Source: Gari tellinella
Lineage: Eukaryota; Mollusca; Bivalvia; Cardiida; Psammobiidae
Assembly (NCBI GenBank): GCA_922989275.2
Contig: OV277866.1
Span: 37,527,246 to 37,591,245, forward strand
Length of the DNA: 64,000 nt
Reading direction: 5' to 3'
Positions 11,627-23,376 of this stretch are shown here, one piece after another (the first letter of the stretch is position 1; each line of letters starts with the position of its first letter). The position numbers and the translations under genes were made by a program. The notes under the pieces are model-generated. The model was not told the origin of the DNA and searched no databases. It saw only the letters and a program-made list of their open reading frames with translations.

Positions 11627-12350
11627 CAGTACATTGCCCCCTTTCTACAACGGCTCTCCCAACAACGATTTTCTTCTTAATACAACGCTTGCCGCTGTTA
11701 CAGTACTGAACCTTATTAAATTAAATTGATAATCGCAAGCGAATTGCCATCGAATTGCCATCGAATCGGGCGCTTCAAAATACAAATCCTACGTTTGAAT
11801 ATTTTTACGTGAATTTTCAGAAGCGGTTGTGACAAAAAAAGGGATCGTAAAAATAAAGGAAGGTATCTTTGCGAACATTTGTGAGGTACACCACTCAAGA
11901 AAACTTACCCGAGGGTAAATTAGTATTTTGAAATCGCAAGCGAATTGCCATCGAATTGCAAGCGAATTGCCATCGAATTGCAAGCGAATCGCAAAAATTT
12001 TTAATTTAATAAGATTCAGTACTGTACCCAAACAAGACATTAATGTCTAGCGCTTTCACTGCTACAATATCAACTGCTTTAAATCTTCTTTTTCTGTATT
12101 CAATCAAGTTACGTATTGGACATTTGGACAGAAGAAACATAATGGCGAGTGACGAACAATTTGAACCCAGATCAGACGCCGCATTACGCGGCGTCTGATC
12201 TGGGTTCAAATTGTTTTCAATTGTACAATAATGGTATTAAGTTCCCCTGTTTGCAGCTGTACTCTAATAGTATTAATTGTCCCTCACTATAACGACTCCC
12301 TCCGAACAAGTCACACATTCGTTGTCTCCCATTGGATTATGTTAAAGAGG
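11627..12350. mobile_element. Family D element split by element Q
   Basis: Left arm CTACAACGGCTCTCCCAACAACG (11643-11710). It resumes at 12027 (CCCAAACAAGACATTAATGTC) with type-1 core 12151-12214 and an arm CGACTCCCTCCGAACAAG. The right end is lost in a G run at 12348-12361. Confidence 0.7.
11701..12024. mobile_element. Element Q, 324-bp MITE with TA target duplication
   Basis: Inverted ends CAGTACTGAACCTTATTAAA / TTTAATAAGATTCAGTACTG flanked by TA, inserted in family D. The interior carries short direct repeats of GCAAGCGAATTGCCATCGAA near both ends. Confidence 0.8.
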
Positions 12351-12632
12351 GGGGGGGGGGGTACTGTCATTTTCATGAACAGGCTAGATTACAACGAGTC
12401 TGAAAGTTTCTGTGTTTAATTTGTTTTCAATGCTTTCAAGAAAGTTCCCCTTATTCAAAACTTATACTCTGGGCATAATATGAAAGATAACAGTTTGTAC
12501 AAGCCAGATTAGTTTCGGTATTGCAGAGGATAACTCATTACCCAATAAAGACGCCTTTTACTAAATTTAACTATACCTCCCCTCGAGAAAATACAATGTA
12601 GTTCAATTTTATACAACCACAGACTGGTGTTA

Positions 12633-12870
12633 CAGTGGAGAATCTGTTATTCTTTCCCGTTTAAACGCAAACGTACGCAAACGTAAAACACTAAAAAGTA
12701 CAACTTTTTGACAATTCTGATAATCCATGTTTATCTTGGTGGCAAAAAGTTTGGAGCCTGATCAGACGCCGGGTTACCCGGCGTCTGATCTGGCTCCAAA
12801 CTGTTTGCACTGCAAATAATAGTTTTAGCGTAAACGCGTTTATTGGGAAAGAATAACGATTTCTCCACTG
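12633..12870. mobile_element. Family A element, reverse
   Basis: TA-flanked, core 12731-12807 with one mismatch (CAAAAAGTTTGG), otherwise palindromic. A type-2 half-core (GCAGAATGTTCC...) follows directly. Confidence 0.87.
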
Positions 12871-13144
12871 TAAGCAGAATGTTCCTATAGAAGTATTCTG
12901 CTTTGCTTCAAACCTGCTTTGCGCATCGGCATGTCTTCAATACGGAAAACAAGCTATGGGTGAAACGGTTTACCAATTAGTGCATTACCTTCCATAAAAG
13001 GGACATAGGCAAACATTGTAGACTTTGATCAGACTCTACACTGTTTGCTCAAAGAAATTTCAATATAAACCAATATGAAAATGAAAATTGAGAACAGGCA
13101 CCCTTTACATCAAAAATTGATTGATCCAATATATTTATTATATA

Positions 13145-13390
13145 CAGTGGAGACTCTGTTATTCTTTCCCGTTTAAACGCAAACGTACGCAAACGCAAAA
13201 CACTAAAACGTAGAAAAGTACAACTTTTTGACAATTCTGATAATTCATGTTTATCTTGGTGGCAAACAGTTTAGAGCCTGATCAGACGCCGGGTTACCCG
13301 GCGTCTGATCTGGCTCCAAGCTGTTTGTATTGTAAATAATAGTTTGAGCGTAAACGCGTTTATTGGGAAAGAATAACACATTCTCCACTG
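13145..13390. mobile_element. Family A element, 246 bp, reverse
   Basis: CAGTGGAGACTCTG...CCACTG, TA-flanked; core 13262-13327. Confidence 0.87.
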
Positions 13391-13748
13391 TAAAAGCATG
13401 GGCGAATCCACTTCGCTTAAAATGGTAAAATGTGGGAGTCAGTCCAATCGTATAAACAAACAACGATCATATCAAAAACAAATATTGTAAAGTAGATAGT
13501 TCCTGTTCAAATAGTAATCTATCATTGTAATAATGGAAATAAATATTGATATGATTAATAGATATCATTTTGATACAAAAATACTAAAATGTAAATAGAA
13601 TGTAAAAGACAATAGTACAAACACAATTGACATAGGTCGGTGCACTTTGTTGAAAAACACGAAAGTTCTGTTGTTCAATAGTTTCAATTTCCAAATACAT
13701 TTTTCAATATTTAGAGTTGATTTTAAAAATATATTGTACATGTACATG

Positions 13749-13815
13749 ACAAACAGTGCAGACCTTGATGAGCGAGTTCATTCATGAGCCTTCTCGTCAG
13801 GGTCTACACTGTTTG
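13749..13815. repeat. Family C hairpin core
   Basis: Imperfect near its centre (GAGCGAGTTC / CATGAGCC). Outer arms CAAACAGTGCAGACC / GGTCTACACTGTTTG. Followed at 13858-13887 by the family-C tail ATATACTCGTCTCTATAGGG. Confidence 0.7.
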
Positions 13816-14110
13816 CATAGTATAAAGGTACTATCTTAAGATACACTGTTTATAACTAACGAATATACTCGTCTCTATAGGGTTGAATGTGTTATGAAGT
13901 TTTTCTTGGATCTGAAACAAAGTGCGTCACATGCGATAAAGATTCATTAGGAAATGATGACTTTTCAAAGGTACTCTGCTTCTACAAATATAAATTACTT
14001 GTTTACGCGACACAAGAATTCAATTGAGATTATAAAGCCACCATATTAAGACATTGACTATACGACCTGTACTTTCTGATATATTCGATGACATTTTTCA
14101 CATCTAGCTA

Positions 14111-14364
14111 CAGTGGAGAAAAAGTTTTTCTTTCCCGTTTAAACGCAAACGAAACGCAAACGCATTGCTGGAAAATGTAGAAAATGACACTTTTTTGACA
14201 ATTCTGAGTGTTGATTTTAACCTGGACGGCAAACAGCTTGAAGCCTGATCAGACGCCGGGTTACCCGGCGTCTGATCTGGCTCCAAACTGTTTGAGTTGG
14301 AATAATAGATTTAGCGTAAACGCATTTATTGGGAAAGAATACAAATGTAACGTATTATCCACTG
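14111..14364. mobile_element. Family A element, reverse
   Basis: CAGTGGAGAAAAAG...CCACTG, TA-flanked, 254 bp; core 14230-14295. Confidence 0.87.
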
Positions 14365-14864
14365 TAACTCTCTTGTTGCCATACATGTACTATCGTATGC
14401 TCTAAACTTGGTTTTTAGAATTTTGATATTTTGGCAATTTTGACTCAAACATGATACGAGTCAAATCAGTTTGAATCCGGATCAGGATCCAAATTATTTT
14501 CAAATGTACCAGTTGTTTTCAGAGTTGGTGGTGAAGAGATATAATGTAGGCAGCCCACCTACGCCTGACTTATTTGTTTTCTGGCCTGTAACTTTGTTTA
14601 TGTGTATAGCCAATTGGAAGAGCAACCTTTTTCACCAATAAACCAAAGTAACTTAACCCCTCGAATACCTTACCTAGAGTGTGATTATAATTATGCAAAT
14701 AATTTGGATCATAGTACGATTTGACATTGATTTCAACATTTTTAAATCAGTATTCCCTAAATTTAAAGTTGATAAATAAAAGTAGACATTTGTTTCAAGT
14801 TTATGACGTCATACCAGTGAAGAGGTTAAAGAGGCTGACATTTAGTTTTTAGGTGTGTTACGTA

Positions 14865-15110
14865 CAGTGGAGAATCTGTTATTCTTTCCCGTTTAAACGC
14901 AAACGTACGCAAACGCAAAGCACTAAAACGTAGAAAATAACAACTTTTAGACAATTCTGATCATTCATGTTTATCTTGGTGGCAAACAGTTTGGAGCCTG
15001 ATCAGACGTCGGGTTACCCGGCGTCTGATCTGGCTCCAAACTGTTTGTAGTGTAAATAATAGTTTTAGCGTAAACGCGTTTATTGGGAAAGAATAACACA
15101 TTATCCACTG
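14865..15110. mobile_element. Family A element, 246 bp, reverse
   Basis: TA-flanked; core 14982-15047 with a single base change (ACGTCGGG). Confidence 0.88.
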
Positions 15111-15371
15111 TAATTCTATTTTCCTTCACTTCTGGAAAGTTTCATACAGCACATTGACGTTTTCTAGCCACGCAGGAGAATGTTTGTTTCGGTATCAAGT
15201 TACGTAGACATTTTGAATGTAAAACTGAATGCTTCTGTAAGAACTGTACCATACATCATTCTTTTATTTAACTAATTGTTTGCTATGAATTGTTAGTCTG
15301 CAACAAGTATCGCCTGCTATACTGTTCTGAAAATAGAAATTTCAAAATTTCTTTTCAAAACAGTGTCAGAA

Positions 15372-15443
15372 TGTCAAACAGTTTGGATCCTGATGAGAGA
15401 CGCCGCATAACGCGGCGTCTCTCATCAGGATCCAAACTGTTTG
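15372..15443. repeat. Perfect ~72-bp hairpin core, type 1
   Basis: TCAAACAGTTTGGATCCTGA and its complement flank GAGAGACGCCGC / GCGGCGTCTCTC. The arm uses GATGAGAGACG instead of GATCAGACG, changed on both sides. Confidence 0.8.
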
Positions 15444-15643
15444 AAAAGGTAATCACTTCTAGCATGCAAAGAGTTAACACAATATCATTGAGTTTTGTTG
15501 GATTGGTCGCATTAGCTAGGACTAACGGCTACGTTACTCACTACTATCCTTATAGAACAAACGTTTTGTTTCCATAAATCGAAATGGCAAATGTACGTTA
15601 AGCCACATGCAGTCCTGACGTGTGTCAGGAAGAACATTTATAC

Positions 15644-15844
15644 AGGACTTCCATTTCTTCGGATTTTCCTGAAATTTTCGGATTTTTATCCTAGAAGATT
15701 ATAGCTTAAAGCAGATTGAAAGTAAAGCAGAATGTGCCTTATGGAACATTCTGCTTTACTTTCAACCTGCTTTAAGTAAGCATGCTTGGAATATAGAAAA
15801 TTTTGAAATCTTGGGATTTTTCAAGATCAATTTATGGCAGCCCT
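15644..15844. mobile_element. Family G element (hAT-like)
   Basis: AGGACTTCCAT...ATGGCAGCCCT ends; flanks ATTTATAC / GTTTATAT match 6 of 8. Contains type-2 core 15711-15776. Confidence 0.65.
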
Positions 15845-16014
15845 GTTTATATGAAGACAAAGTACTCCACTGTTACAGTATTAATGGTGGTCGGAATAAA
15901 TAAGAAAACTCGGTTCCATGGATATACAATGTATATTAATTTTGTATGCAACGAGCATGCAGTTGCAGATGCTTCGATAATTTTCATTTCAATGAGAGCT
16001 AAATTAATGTACTC

Positions 16015-16440
16015 TGCTCAAATTAAACATTTCCCCGCCAAAAAATTTCGCCATTTTTAACCATTTCGACATCAAATTAAACCATTTCTTTTAACCTTTT
16101 CACCACAAAATTTAACAGTCTCTTATCACTCTTTCACCACCAAATTTAGCCATCTCTTTTAACTCTTTCGACATTAAATTTAACTGTCTCTTTTAACCAT
16201 TTTTCTGCCAAATCTAGCCGTCTCTTTTAACCCTTCGTAATCAAATCAAACTGTTTCTTTTAACCTTTTCACCACCAAATCTAGCCATCTCATTTAACAG
16301 TTCACCACCAGATTTAACATTCTCTTTTATCTTTCGTCATTAAATTTAAATGTCTCTTTTAAACCTTTCTGCACTAAATTTAATTTATCCATCTTTTTTT
16401 TAACATTTCACCGCCATATTCAATCATATCTTTTACAACA
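16015..16440. repeat. ~34-bp imperfect tandem repeat, about 12 units
   Basis: Units of the form CTTTTAACC-TTTCACCACCAAATTTA. High drift between units, so an old array. Confidence 0.8.
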
Positions 16441-16860
16441 CAATTCATTGTATTGGCATTTAGTACAACTGCTAATTCTAGCTACATCCAGTGCCACTGG
16501 GATTTATAACTCATGCAAACTACAAATACAAATGACAAATAACAGTTCATCAGAGTGGGTGAACGAATCAACGAGAACATGTAAGAATACCATTGTCGTA
16601 TGTTATACAATATTTGTCTTTTAAAGACATTAGCCCAGTCCATTTAATGACTGCGACAAAGTAACTGTAAAGCAGGAGAAAAGTGTGCACAGCCAGTGTT
16701 TGATCTGAATCCAACTGTTGACAATGCAAATGCTCTCGGTCAGTACTTCAAGAAGTACGGGAGACGACAGATAATATACAGAACAGAGTTATACAAGTAC
16801 AGCTTTGTCCTGCTTCCTTTCTGCCTTACCTTTTTATCCAAGTTTGAAGACAAATGGCCA
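16441..16860. other. No gene or clear repeat
   Basis: Only a vague type-1 fragment near 16700 (GTTTGATCTGAATCCAAC). Confidence 0.35.
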
Positions 16861-16861
16861 C

Positions 16862-17154
16862 TTAAAGCAGACTGAACGTTAAATAGAATGCGCCTTAAAC
16901 TACCATATTCATAAATATATATATATAAAAAAAAACATTTCTGTATAATTGCTATATTATTACTTATTGAGTTCTGTATAAATTGGAACTATTTTTTAGC
17001 GGATGAATAAATTAAATGCGCTAAAAGGCGCTTCTATGGGGAAAAGGAGCTTTCTTTTAATTGACACCTTGCTTTACATGTAAGTAGTCATCTGTTGTAA
17101 ACACGTAACAATTAACACAATTTAGTGGTCGTAAAAGAGATGTTTTACTGTATA
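16862..17154. mobile_element. Family B remnant joined to the right half of family F
   Basis: 16862-17045 has half a type-2 core then AAGGCGCTTCTATGGGG. 17046-17154 is the family-F right arm ending TTAGTGGTCG..TTTTACTG. Probably another B-in-F nesting. Confidence 0.6.
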
Positions 17155-17668
17155 TGTAAATACCTCGTTATTTTATCCAACGTGTTATACAATAGCTCAG
17201 TCGCCAGGCATTTATTGTGTCCTACAACCAGCTGCGAGTTGTGCACTAGGGGCTAATGCTATAGTCGATTGTACAAACAATCTGTAATTGCACTATTGAC
17301 AAGAGATTTTATCTAGTCGCAGTAGCTGATTGTGCCAACAAAACAGTAACGTTCCAGGATACGGGACACCATTAAGGCTCTCCTATAAATGCATATACAT
17401 AAGTTGTGTCATATTCAAGGTAAAAAATGGTCATATTTTACAGCCTAGCAAAGTGCAACCCTATAGCTACCCCATCGTTAAATTAATGCACAATTTAAAA
17501 TGCAGAAAACAGGGGGGTTGTGTTATGTATTGGACCTGTTGTTGTGTGATTGTGTCCAAGAAGAATTTCCGTCCCTTAAAGATGCATCATCCTACCCCTT
17601 GCAACAGCCAATTGTAGTCGGGACGCTCTACGGCGTTCAAGATACCAGTCAGTTAAAAAGCAACGTAC

Positions 17669-18020
17669 AGTAAAACATCTCTATTTCGACTGCTTAGTTG
17701 TTTTAATTATCAGGTGCTACAGTGGAGAATCTGTTATTCTTTCCCAATAAACGCGTTTACGCTAAACTATTATTTGCAGTACAAACAGTTTGGAGCCAGA
17801 TCAGACGCCGGGCAACCCGGCGTCTGATCAGGCTCCAAACTGTTTGCCACCAAGATAAACAAGAATTATCAGAATTGTCCAAAAGTTGTTCTTTTCTATG
17901 TTTTAGTGCTTTGCGTTTGCGTACGTTTGCGTTTTTAAAAACGGGAAAGAATAACAGATTCTCCACTGTAACATGAGCTTTCCGTGTTACTGTCACTTTG
18001 CTTTGTGCCGTCACCTGTAC
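17669..18020. mobile_element. Family F element split by family A
   Basis: Left arm CAGTAAAACATCTCTATTTC. It continues after the insert as GTTACTGTCACTTTGCTTTG..GTCACCTGTAC. Most of the core and right arm is missing. Confidence 0.65.
17720..17968. mobile_element. Family A element, forward
   Basis: CAGTGGAGAATCTG...CCACTG, TA-flanked; core 17783-17848. Confidence 0.88.
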
Positions 18021-18204
18021 TTTAAACTTTCAATAAGCCTTTGTGCGAGAGATTGCTGCTTTAATTTTATCCTTCTTAAACTCGTTCAACACCAAGTAAC
18101 TACTGTGGGTTATAAGGTTCCCTTATGGATCCTTTTAGTAACCAAAACATGAACCAGTCTTCTTGAAATCCGGGGTAGTTTAAGAAATACTGGCTTATAA
18201 AAAA

Positions 18205-18272
18205 GCAAACAGTGTAAACCCTGATCAGAGGGCTCCTATAGGAGCCCTCTGATCTGGGTTTACACTGTTTGC
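18205..18272. repeat. Family C hairpin core, compensated variant
   Basis: Arms GTGTAAACCC / GGGTTTACAC, where other copies have GTGTAGACCC / GGGTCTACAC; both sides changed together. Confidence 0.75.
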
Positions 18273-18858
18273 CAATGTAATGTGTATATATATTAAAAAG
18301 GTCCAATCGACCACCTGTCTAAACAAATAGCCTGTAAGTCTTCTTGTGATTAGTCATTACAGTAGGGATCACCTGTAATTGTAATCAATACAATTATAGT
18401 AACGGCTATACTACAGTCATGCAGACTTTTATAAAACAGTCACATTTTGAAACTGCGTGATACATTCTAAAACGTTGCGTAATACAGGGTAAAAGTAAAG
18501 CATAAAACTTTCTACTTTACTTTTGTCATTCATTAAGGTTACACTTGTTATAAAAATGCAATATTTATACATAAAATGTTATGTTTTGGGTGGTCGTTTA
18601 ACATAAGATTTAATGTATGAAGTACCAGTCGAGCCGTCCAGTGTTGTTACTGTTGACCATGTGGGTGTCATAAATCGCAACTATAGGTACGGAGCGTGAT
18701 CGGCTAATGAGTGACACGATCACAAGCATTTCCCACACGCGGCAAATCATCCTTTGTTAAATAGTTCAATATTTTCGCACATTCAATCAGCAACAGGTCA
18801 GTAATGATTGGTATCGGTGAAAAATTAACACAGTCAATCCCGTGTTGATCGACCTGTC
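18273..18858. other. No gene; weak type-2 half-core
   Basis: 18490-18530 has AAAGTAAAGCATAAAAC / CTACTTTACTTTTG. Otherwise unassigned. Confidence 0.35.
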
Positions 18859-19112
18859 AGGGCTGCCATAAGTTGACATGAAAAATCCTAAGATTTCCAA
18901 ATTTGTATTTTTCAAGTGCGGTTTTACGAATCGTACCTTTACCACATAGTCTGTTTCTAGTTTGGTTGACATACGACTACTTAAAGTATGCTGTAAGTAA
19001 AGCAGAATGCGCCCCAAGGCGCATCCTGCTTTACTTTTAGCCTGCTTGAAGCTACCATTTACTGGGGAAAAAATCCGAAGATTCAGGAAAATTCCGGAGA
19101 AATGGCAGCCCT
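18859..19112. mobile_element. Family G element, 254 bp, 8-bp target duplication
   Basis: AGGGCTGCCAT...ATGGCAGCCCT, flanks GACCTGTC / GACCTGTT (7 of 8). The interior holds type-2 core 18985-19053 and a B-like CTTTACCACATAGTCTG. Confidence 0.8.
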
Positions 19113-19339
19113 GACCTGTTATAGGGAGACATCACATCTCTATAAATGGCTATTTGATCTAAAGAGTATTGTTCGACAATATTGACCTGACGTTGGTGAC
19201 CTCTATTAGCATAATTTCACACTTCGTTTCATGTCTAAATATATCTTCGGGACACTTCGTTAAATTTATACGAGAACGCACATGGTACCGAAACCGGTAA
19301 ACAAAGACAAATAGCATTGACCGGTTATCAAACGTATCG

Positions 19340-19424
19340 AAAAGCTATTAGCTCAAGTGATAAGGAAGGCGACTATACATTATCTTTTCGTAAAGGCCAG
19401 TGGTTCGAGACCCGTGCATCGTCC
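19340..19424 (+). repeat. tRNA-like segment (degenerate)
   Basis: A-box-like TTAGCTCAAGTGATAAGG and B-box-like GTGGTTCGAGACCC at suitable spacing, followed by a T run. No good acceptor stem, so more likely a SINE head or tRNA relic than a tRNA gene. Confidence 0.5.
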
Positions 19425-19759
19425 TTTTTTCTATTTTTCCCCATATATAGCGCTTCTGGGTGTTTTTTTTTCGTTTTTTTCTATAATTTTCTTTTTTCTC
19501 GCTTTCTTTCTTTTTTTATTTTTCTTTATTTTTGCAAACGTCTCAGAAACGTTAAAGATTATTTCTTTAACCTTAGATGATAAAATATAGTTTAGACTTC
19601 CTATTTGACATGTTTGCTGGTTAGACTGTGTGTGAGAAAACGTATGATGTGGCATAGAATGACACGTGACAATGAGAAGAACGTGTCATCCGTGCGTTCT
19701 ATGTGTAAGATAAAATTGATTACTTATAAAATATGAAAATACAAATAAAAAAATATTTA

Positions 19760-19824
19760 CCTCATACGGGATTCGAACCCGGAACTTCGCCATTACAAAT
19801 CATTTGCTCTAACGACACACCTAT
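19760..19824 (-). repeat. tRNA-like segment (degenerate)
   Basis: On the minus strand GTCGTTAGAGCAAATG, then TTCCGGGTTCGAATCCC, a near-canonical B box, then a T-rich tail. Too short and irregular for a functional tRNA. Confidence 0.5.
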
Positions 19825-20233
19825 GGAAAAACCGTTACGTCAAGTGGTTTCCAATTAGGTATATATAGTGAACCGGCCTTAATCGCCGGTGAGGGTATCG
19901 ATGATCTGTCGTGATTTAAAACCAAATCTAAACCCAACAGGATGCTTTTTAGTAGATACGATTACACTAGCATAATCGGAAATCGTATTTCATCGCTTAA
20001 TAATAATTAAGTGGGAGTTTTACTCCCCATAAGATCAAAAATGTAACACGATTTACGTAATTTATCGAACATTCCCGACTGTGTAGGACACGCTGTCGAT
20101 TATTGATTTATACTGTGTCATCACTCTTTAATCTATTCATGCATAAAGTTCAACGTCAGGTCAATATTGTCGAACAATAGCAATGTATAAAGTTTCCTAA
20201 AGCGCAATCTGCAATAGAAATGTTATGTATTAA

Positions 20234-20480
20234 CCCATTGCCCAATAGCCTTATTCTAGTTTTGAAATAAGGTGACCACTTAAAGCAGGTTGAAAGAAAA
20301 GCAGAATGCGCTTTTATGCGCATTCTGCTTTACTTTTAACCTGGTTTAAGCTACCATCTGATAGAATATAGAAAATAGTTCTTATCAAACATAAGTTTAT
20401 AACTGTATACATTGGAACTATTTTCCTTAGTGGAGAAATACATTAAAGGCGTAAAAAGGCGTATTTATGGGGTAATAGGT
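20234..20480. mobile_element. Family B element, forward
   Basis: TTAA at 20230-20233, CCCATTGCCCAATAGCC start, core 20281-20346. The right end has decayed to GGTAATAGGTAATT. Confidence 0.75.
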
Positions 20481-20660
20481 AATTACGACTCCAATCTGCA
20501 CACAATACTGTAGATGCATATTTTTCATCTGTAACCGAGTTAGATAGATGGATAGGTATTTTATTGATTTAAATTATACATAGTTTCTCATCAATACAAA
20601 TATAAATTAACAATACATCATAATAACAGGTACATGTGATAGATACATGCAAACACTCAA

Positions 20661-20902
20661 CCCATTTCCCCATAAAAACGCCTTGCTACGCCTTCACTTT
20701 ATGCCTCCGCTGTAGGAAATAATTCCGCTTAATATGTACCTTTACAAACGAAGTTTTCTAGACCCTAGTAGGTGGTAGCTTAAAGCACTTAGCAGGCTGA
20801 AAACAAAGCAGAGTGTGCCTTACGGTGTATTCTGCTTTACCTTCACTCACTCTAAGTATTTACCTATCTTCATCACTAGAAACGAGGCTATGGGGTAATG
20901 GG
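20661..20902. mobile_element. Family B element, reverse
   Basis: CCCATTTCCCCATAAAAACG...GGCTATGGGGTAATGGG; core 20786-20855 imperfect. Confidence 0.75.
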
Positions 20903-20971
20903 TCAATATACTGTATTTTAACAATAGTAAACCTGTGTTATCAACAGCATATGGAAGATTTTCTGCGATTA

Positions 20972-21110
20972 CAGTCGAACCTCAATATGTCCGAACACAC
21001 TTAAGTAGAATTTACCTTTATATTAAAGTTAAAATGTGGCTAAGCCACGTTTTAACTTTAATGTAAGGGTAACTTCGACTTAAGCGAGCTCTAGATATCG
21101 ATATTCGGCT
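20972..21110. mobile_element. Family E element
   Basis: TA-CAGTCGAACCTC start (pogo-like). The centre is GTTAAAATGTGGC / GCCACGTTTTAAC and the right end ATATTCGGCTG. Confidence 0.7.
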
Positions 21111-21377
21111 GTTGAAATACAGATAAGATCGACACAAGCGAGTTATCGAGTCATCAAGGCTGGTCTGAAATACCAGAACACTAGGTGACCGAAATGTCAT
21201 ATCGATAAGTCAACAAATCACAGGAAACATCGCGGCAAATCTGCACTGGACCCGCATGGAAGCAGGTTGATTTGTACGTGATTATGAATGTTGTCAATTT
21301 CAAGACAGTGATTGATTGACTAAGTGCAGGAATAATTATCGTGAAATTATAAGAAGTGCATGTATGGACATATAGTA

Positions 21378-21602
21378 GGTGGGGAACGAGTTATTTAAGC
21401 CCAAAAAACCGCGTTTGTGCTAAAACATTATGCCAAATGTAAACAGTTTGGAACCAGATCAGACGCTGAATAGTCGGCGTTTGATCTGGCTCCAAACTGT
21501 TTACCACTTACATTAGAATATTTCCTCAATTTGTTCAAGAAGGTGTTATTTTTAACATGCCATTGCATTGCGTTTAATTTCGATTAGATGGGAATGTGAA
21601 TT
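21378..21602. mobile_element. Family A element, diverged
   Basis: Core 21437-21504 is mutated near its centre (CTGAATAGTCGG) but the outer arms remain paired. Confidence 0.7.
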
Positions 21603-21611
21603 TATAAATTA

Positions 21612-21817
21612 CAGTAAAACCTCGCTATTACGACCACTAAAACGAAGGCTAATTTAGTGTATAATAGACAGGTGACAGCTTAAAGCAAGGTTACAGTGAA
21701 ACAGAAAGCTCCTATAGGAGCTTTCTGTTTCACTGTCACCTTGCTTTAAGCGGTCACCTATCGTAAACACCCTAATAATTAACATAATTTAGTGGTCGTA
21801 ATAGCGAGGTTTTACTG
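21612..21817. mobile_element. Family F element, complete, 206 bp
   Basis: TA-flanked; inverted ends CAGTAAAACCTCGCTATTAC / GTAATAGCGAGGTTTTACTG. Core 21683-21750 is perfect (TTAAAGCAAGG...CCTTGCTTTAA). Confidence 0.9.
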
Positions 21818-21889
21818 TAATTCAAATCCCGCTTTTAAAAATAAATGAGCCATGCATTTTCGGTGTTGCAGGCATATGACTGATTAAGG

Positions 21890-21960
21890 CAAGACAAACG
21901 TAAGCAGAAAACTACTTTAGGAAGGGGCTTACTGCTTTATGTTCGTTCTGTTTTAAGTCA
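21890..21960. repeat. Worn type-2 hairpin core
   Basis: TTAAGGCAAGACAAACGTAAG / CTTTATGTTCGTTCTGTTTTAA, imperfect. Confidence 0.5.
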
Positions 21961-22383
21961 CCAGCTGTTTCCAAGACCATTTAGGGCCCTAAATGATAAG
22001 TATTTGAAAAAATGAGGTTTAACTATATATTGAAATAGAATATTTTCCTATATATAGGATGCCAGAGAACTAATATCAGTGACTACTATATATGATCATT
22101 GCAGTTACAAATATTTACAACAACTGGGGTTTTCCTCTTTAATTATAAATGTACGCAACCACGTGTGCTATATACATGTATGTAACTATTCGTGAAGTGC
22201 TATATTGGGATAGATGTACGTTTGACCATATAAATACGTAGGAGAGGTAGTATTTATTCATTTGTACATTTACAATAGTAGTTATTATATTATGATATTT
22301 ATCATTATCAAATGACAACCAATCTGGTATTTAGTGGTCATTCAATAGAATGCGCATGTGCAGTATTTAATATATGTGTTTGC

Positions 22384-22637
22384 AGGGCTGCCATTTCTCC
22401 GGATTTTTCCTAAGTATTCGGACTTTTATCCTAGCAGATCGTAGCTTAAAACAGGCTGAAAGTAAAGAAGAATGCGCCTTAAGGCGCATTCTGCTTTACT
22501 TACAGCCTGCTTTAAGTAGTCGCAGGTCAACAAAACAAGATACAGGCTATGGGGTAAGCGTACGATTCGGAAAATCGCACTTGAAAAATGCAAATTTGGA
22601 CATCTTAGGATTTTTCATGTCAACTTATGGCAGCCCT
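22384..22637. mobile_element. Family G element, 254 bp, perfect 8-bp target duplication
   Basis: GTGTTTGC at 22376-22383 and 22638-22645 flanks AGGGCTGCCAT...ATGGCAGCCCT. Core 22446-22515. The duplication and ends are hAT-type. Confidence 0.88.
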
Positions 22638-22735
22638 GTGTTTGCTTGAAGCAAGATATAAATAATACAGCAAGATCCTTTATACATGTAGTTATAACAT
22701 TATTCTGTCATGCAGTAAGCAATAACTGATCTTAA

Positions 22736-22983
22736 CCCTTTCCCCCAATAGAAGCGACTTTTAGCGTATTTGATGTATTCCTCCGCTGAAGAAAATAGTT
22801 CCAGTTTAAATCCTCATGAACAATTACCATAACAAATATTTTTTTATACAGCCTAGAAGATGGTTGTTTAAAGCAGGTTGAAAGGAAAGCAGAATGTGCC
22901 TTAAGGCACATTCTGATTTATTTTCAACCTGCTCTAAGTGATCACCTGTCTTTAATGTTATAAACAGGTTATTGGGTAAAGGA
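22736..22983. mobile_element. Family B element, reverse
   Basis: TTAA on both sides (22732-22735, 22984-22987); CCCTTTCCCCCAATAG start; core 22868-22938 with a few mismatches. Confidence 0.85.
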
Positions 22984-23039
22984 TTAAACAGCATACCCAC
23001 AACTTAACCTAGCTTTCGTTTAATACAATTTTTACTATG

Positions 23040-23260
23040 TCTTCATCTTCATTTTGTTGTACATTATCATTACTTTTGTGTTGTTATTTAGTTTTCGTTA
23101 TTTAGATTATCATCATCATTAACATCATCGTTATCATCTATCCATCATCAACGTATCAATCATCATCACAACCACCACCTCTATAATCATCATCATTATA
23201 AATGATATTATCATTACCACTTCTATCAATAATGATAATAATAAAATAATAATTATACAT
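23040..23260. repeat. ATC/ATT-rich low-complexity tract
   Basis: Irregular CATCATCATTA-type sequence. Confidence 0.8.
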
Positions 23261-23376
23261 TGTTATAACAAAAACATAACATAAATTTTCAAAAACCTGT
23301 AATTTTCTGCATTTCGTTCATTTATTCATTTCCCTATAGAATCGCCTTGTAGAACATTTAATTCATTCTTCTGCTT

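Larger units (their letters stand above)
19169..20177. mobile_element. ~1.0-kb TA-flanked element carrying two tRNA-like segments
   Basis: Perfect 27-bp inverted ends beginning TTGTTCGACAATATTGACCT, flanked by TA at 19167-19168 and 20178-20179. There is no transposase frame. The interior is T-rich (19430-19530) and has the two tRNA-like segments listed separately. Confidence 0.8.
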
